NCBI RefSeq assembly: GCF_045862395.1
Contig: NZ_AP023087.1
Coordinates: 3,038,001 to 3,102,000 of the forward strand
Length of the DNA stretch: 64,000 nucleotides
Source of the DNA: Marinicellulosiphila megalodicopiae
GTDB lineage: Bacteria > Pseudomonadota > Gammaproteobacteria > Pseudomonadales > Natronospirillaceae
Direction of reading: 5' to 3'
The notes under the pieces were generated by a model, which made no database searches, was not told where the DNA came from, and saw only the letters and a program-made list of their open reading frames with translations. A program made the translations under genes and the position numbers. The stretch's first letter is position 1; every line of letters starts with the position of its first letter. Below, one piece after another: positions 62,698-64,000 of the stretch.

Positions 62698-63636
62698 ATG
62701 AGTTTTATTGTTGTTTGCACTTTAATTTTTTCGATTTTACTGTATCTGCCTCAACCTTGGTGGTGGCTAGAAATATTTACACACTTCACATTACTGCTTT
62801 GTATGATAAGTGTTGCCTGTTTGCTTTATTATTTGTATAAAAAACAAACAACCTGGGTCATTGGTTCTTTAATTTCAACAAGTTTAAGCCTACTTCCTTT
62901 AATGCAATTCGTTACGATTGGAAATACCGTCAATACATCTGAACTGTTGCGCGATAATTTTTCGATTTATAATGCAAATGTGTTATCAACCAATGACACT
63001 CCTGAGAAAATTTTGCAACAAATCATTCAAACTCAACCTGATGTAATTACAATACAAGAATTCAGTTTTAAAATTCAAAGCTCTTTATTCTCCTTGAAAA
63101 CATCCTATCCATATCAAATTTTACAGCCTCAACATGATAATTTTGGCATTGCTCTTTACTCAAAATACCCAATATTGTCACATCAAATATTATATTTTGA
63201 CTCTTTAATGTTGCCTAGTATTGAAGCTGTGGTTCAAATTCCACAAAATGATCATAGTACAAAACCAATTAAAATTATTACAACACATCCAATGCCTCCC
63301 CTTGGACAAAGTATGTTTTTAAGTCGTAACATCCATTTAAAACAGTTAACCAATCATATAATTGATCAAACACTGCCGTTGATTGTCACTGGAGATTTCA
63401 ATATCACGCCGTTTAGTTTCGCTTTCAAACGCTTGATTAACGATACAAAATTAATTCAAGCTAGAAACAATAACGGTTTATTACACAGCTGGCCCAGTAA
63501 ATTGGTGCATATTCCCATTTTAAGTTTGCCAATTGATCATATTTTAATAAGTGATAAATTTCATAATTTTGACATACAAATACTCGAATATAATGGATCG
63601 GATCATCGTCCACTTTTTTTGACCATACAATGGTAA
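62698..63636 (+). CDS. Endonuclease/exonuclease/phosphatase family membrane protein
   Basis: The 312-residue protein has three N-terminal hydrophobic segments (residues 2-18, 24-46 and 52-75) and then an EEP catalytic domain: IYNANVLSTNDTPEKILQQI, QPDVITIQEFSF, the Asp-Asn pair in VTGDFNITPFS, and the final His in YNGSDHRPLFL. It should be a metal-dependent phosphodiesterase facing the periplasm; the substrate (nucleic acid or phospholipid) is unknown. Upstream is a 100-bp divergent gap to the DUF4032 gene. Confidence 0.88.
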   Translation: MSFIVVCTLIFSILLYLPQPWWWLEIFTHFTLLLCMISVACLLYYLYKKQTTWVIGSLISTSLSLLPLMQFVTIGNTVNTSELLRDNFSIYNANVLSTNDTPEKILQQIIQTQPDVITIQEFSFKIQSSLFSLKTSYPYQILQPQHDNFGIALYSKYPILSHQILYFDSLMLPSIEAVVQIPQNDHSTKPIKIITTHPMPPLGQSMFLSRNIHLKQLTNHIIDQTLPLIVTGDFNITPFSFAFKRLINDTKLIQARNNNGLLHSWPSKLVHIPILSLPIDHILISDKFHNFDIQILEYNGSDHRPLFLTIQW

Positions 63637-63715
63637 AGGCTCATCTAATTAAGCAAAAGGTTGTGAGCGTAAGTTGCGACAGGTAAAATGCACTTTTTAA
63701 AATTTTGGAAGTATT

Positions 63716-64000
63716 ATGAGCATTGGTAGCTGGGATCCATCCCAAAGCATTGAATTAAGTCATAACGATTTAACGCAGTTATTAGCATTAACCGACGATC
63801 AAATTCTAGATATTCAATCTCAGTTTGATCACGATTTTTTTAATCGAATCAAACCCTTAATGAAACAAAATTTAGCATTTTGGAAAACGAACGTTGATCA
63901 TCTAAATGACGAGCAATTAACCCAATTAATGAAAGTGTTTACTTTATTAGAAGTGAAAGTGGATGACTTTGCATGTTTGGATAAATCACCGGTTGTTTGG
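63716..64000 (+). CDS. Hypothetical protein, cut off by the window end
   Basis: The frame is open for 95 codons to the last base. It begins MSIGSWDPSQSIELSHNDLT after GGAAG four bases upstream. The visible part is hydrophilic and helical (LLALTDDQILDIQSQFDHDF, then FWKTNVDHLNDEQLTQLMKV), without signal peptide. No family recognised. Confidence 0.7.
   Translation, partial: MSIGSWDPSQSIELSHNDLTQLLALTDDQILDIQSQFDHDFFNRIKPLMKQNLAFWKTNVDHLNDEQLTQLMKVFTLLEVKVDDFACLDKSPVVW

Overview
The window is an AT-rich chromosomal stretch from a Gram-negative, flagellated gammaproteobacterium, most likely a marine member of the Oceanospirillales/Pseudomonadales group. The evidence is synteny and content. hsbR-hsbA, flgN-flgM-flgA and cheV-cheR have the same partners as in Pseudomonas. 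rpmE-priA-(argS slot)-SPOR gene, prmB-aroC and sixA-DUF4389-gpsA also fit this group. There are several OM lipoproteins and an ECF sigma/anti-sigma pair. No phage, complete transposon, CRISPR array or rRNA operon is visible.

Layout. 0-4 kb: a membrane-bound AraC-type regulator, a decayed vapC, an LRR-like protein and repeat-filled gaps. 4-8 kb (minus): patatin lipase, ubiK and leuS. 8-16.2 kb (plus): a diguanylate cyclase, then a six-gene MoxR/Bat operon (MoxR ATPase, DUF58, DUF4381, two VWA proteins, BatD). 16.3 kb: tRNA-Ala(GGC) with a recognisable promoter. 17-22 kb: accessory region with a Thr-repeat lipoprotein, an ECF sigma/anti-sigma pair, a truncated hydrolase and dispersed repeats. 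22-32 kb: housekeeping genes (rpmE, priA, SPOR protein, MscS channel, FAD oxidoreductase, pyrC, slyD). 32.5-38.4 kb: two very large divergent lipoproteins, one with PKD domains and one a lamin-tail/dikinase-like protein. 38.7-48.3 kb: amtB, aroC-prmB, sixA-DUF4389-gpsA, hsbR-hsbA, PilZ, ychJ and glk. 48.4-52 kb: flagellar and chemotaxis genes. 52-55.3 kb: a hybrid histidine kinase with a periplasmic binding protein. 55.3-57.5 kb: a gene-poor decayed stretch. 57.5-64 kb: DUF418, queF, an ABC-2 exporter, DUF4032 and an EEP-family protein, ending in a truncated ORF.

Most notable signals. (1) A lipoprotein at 35377-38352 joins lamin-tail domains to what looks like a phosphohistidine (swivelling) domain followed by a PEP-synthase-type ATP-grasp domain. 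This is the domain order of glucan water dikinases, but in an exported protein. (2) Its 3' end and a convergent DUF418 gene exist twice, about 19 kb apart, and have decayed reciprocally: each copy keeps a different gene intact. (3) Intergenic gaps carry several dispersed repeat families with conserved hairpins, a MITE-like inverted-repeat element, a REP-like array beside amtB, and many short (12-18 bp) tandem duplications. (4) The argS position between priA and the SPOR gene holds a shorter unrecognised ORF. (5) The HsbR homologue lacks the C-terminal kinase domain of the Pseudomonas protein.
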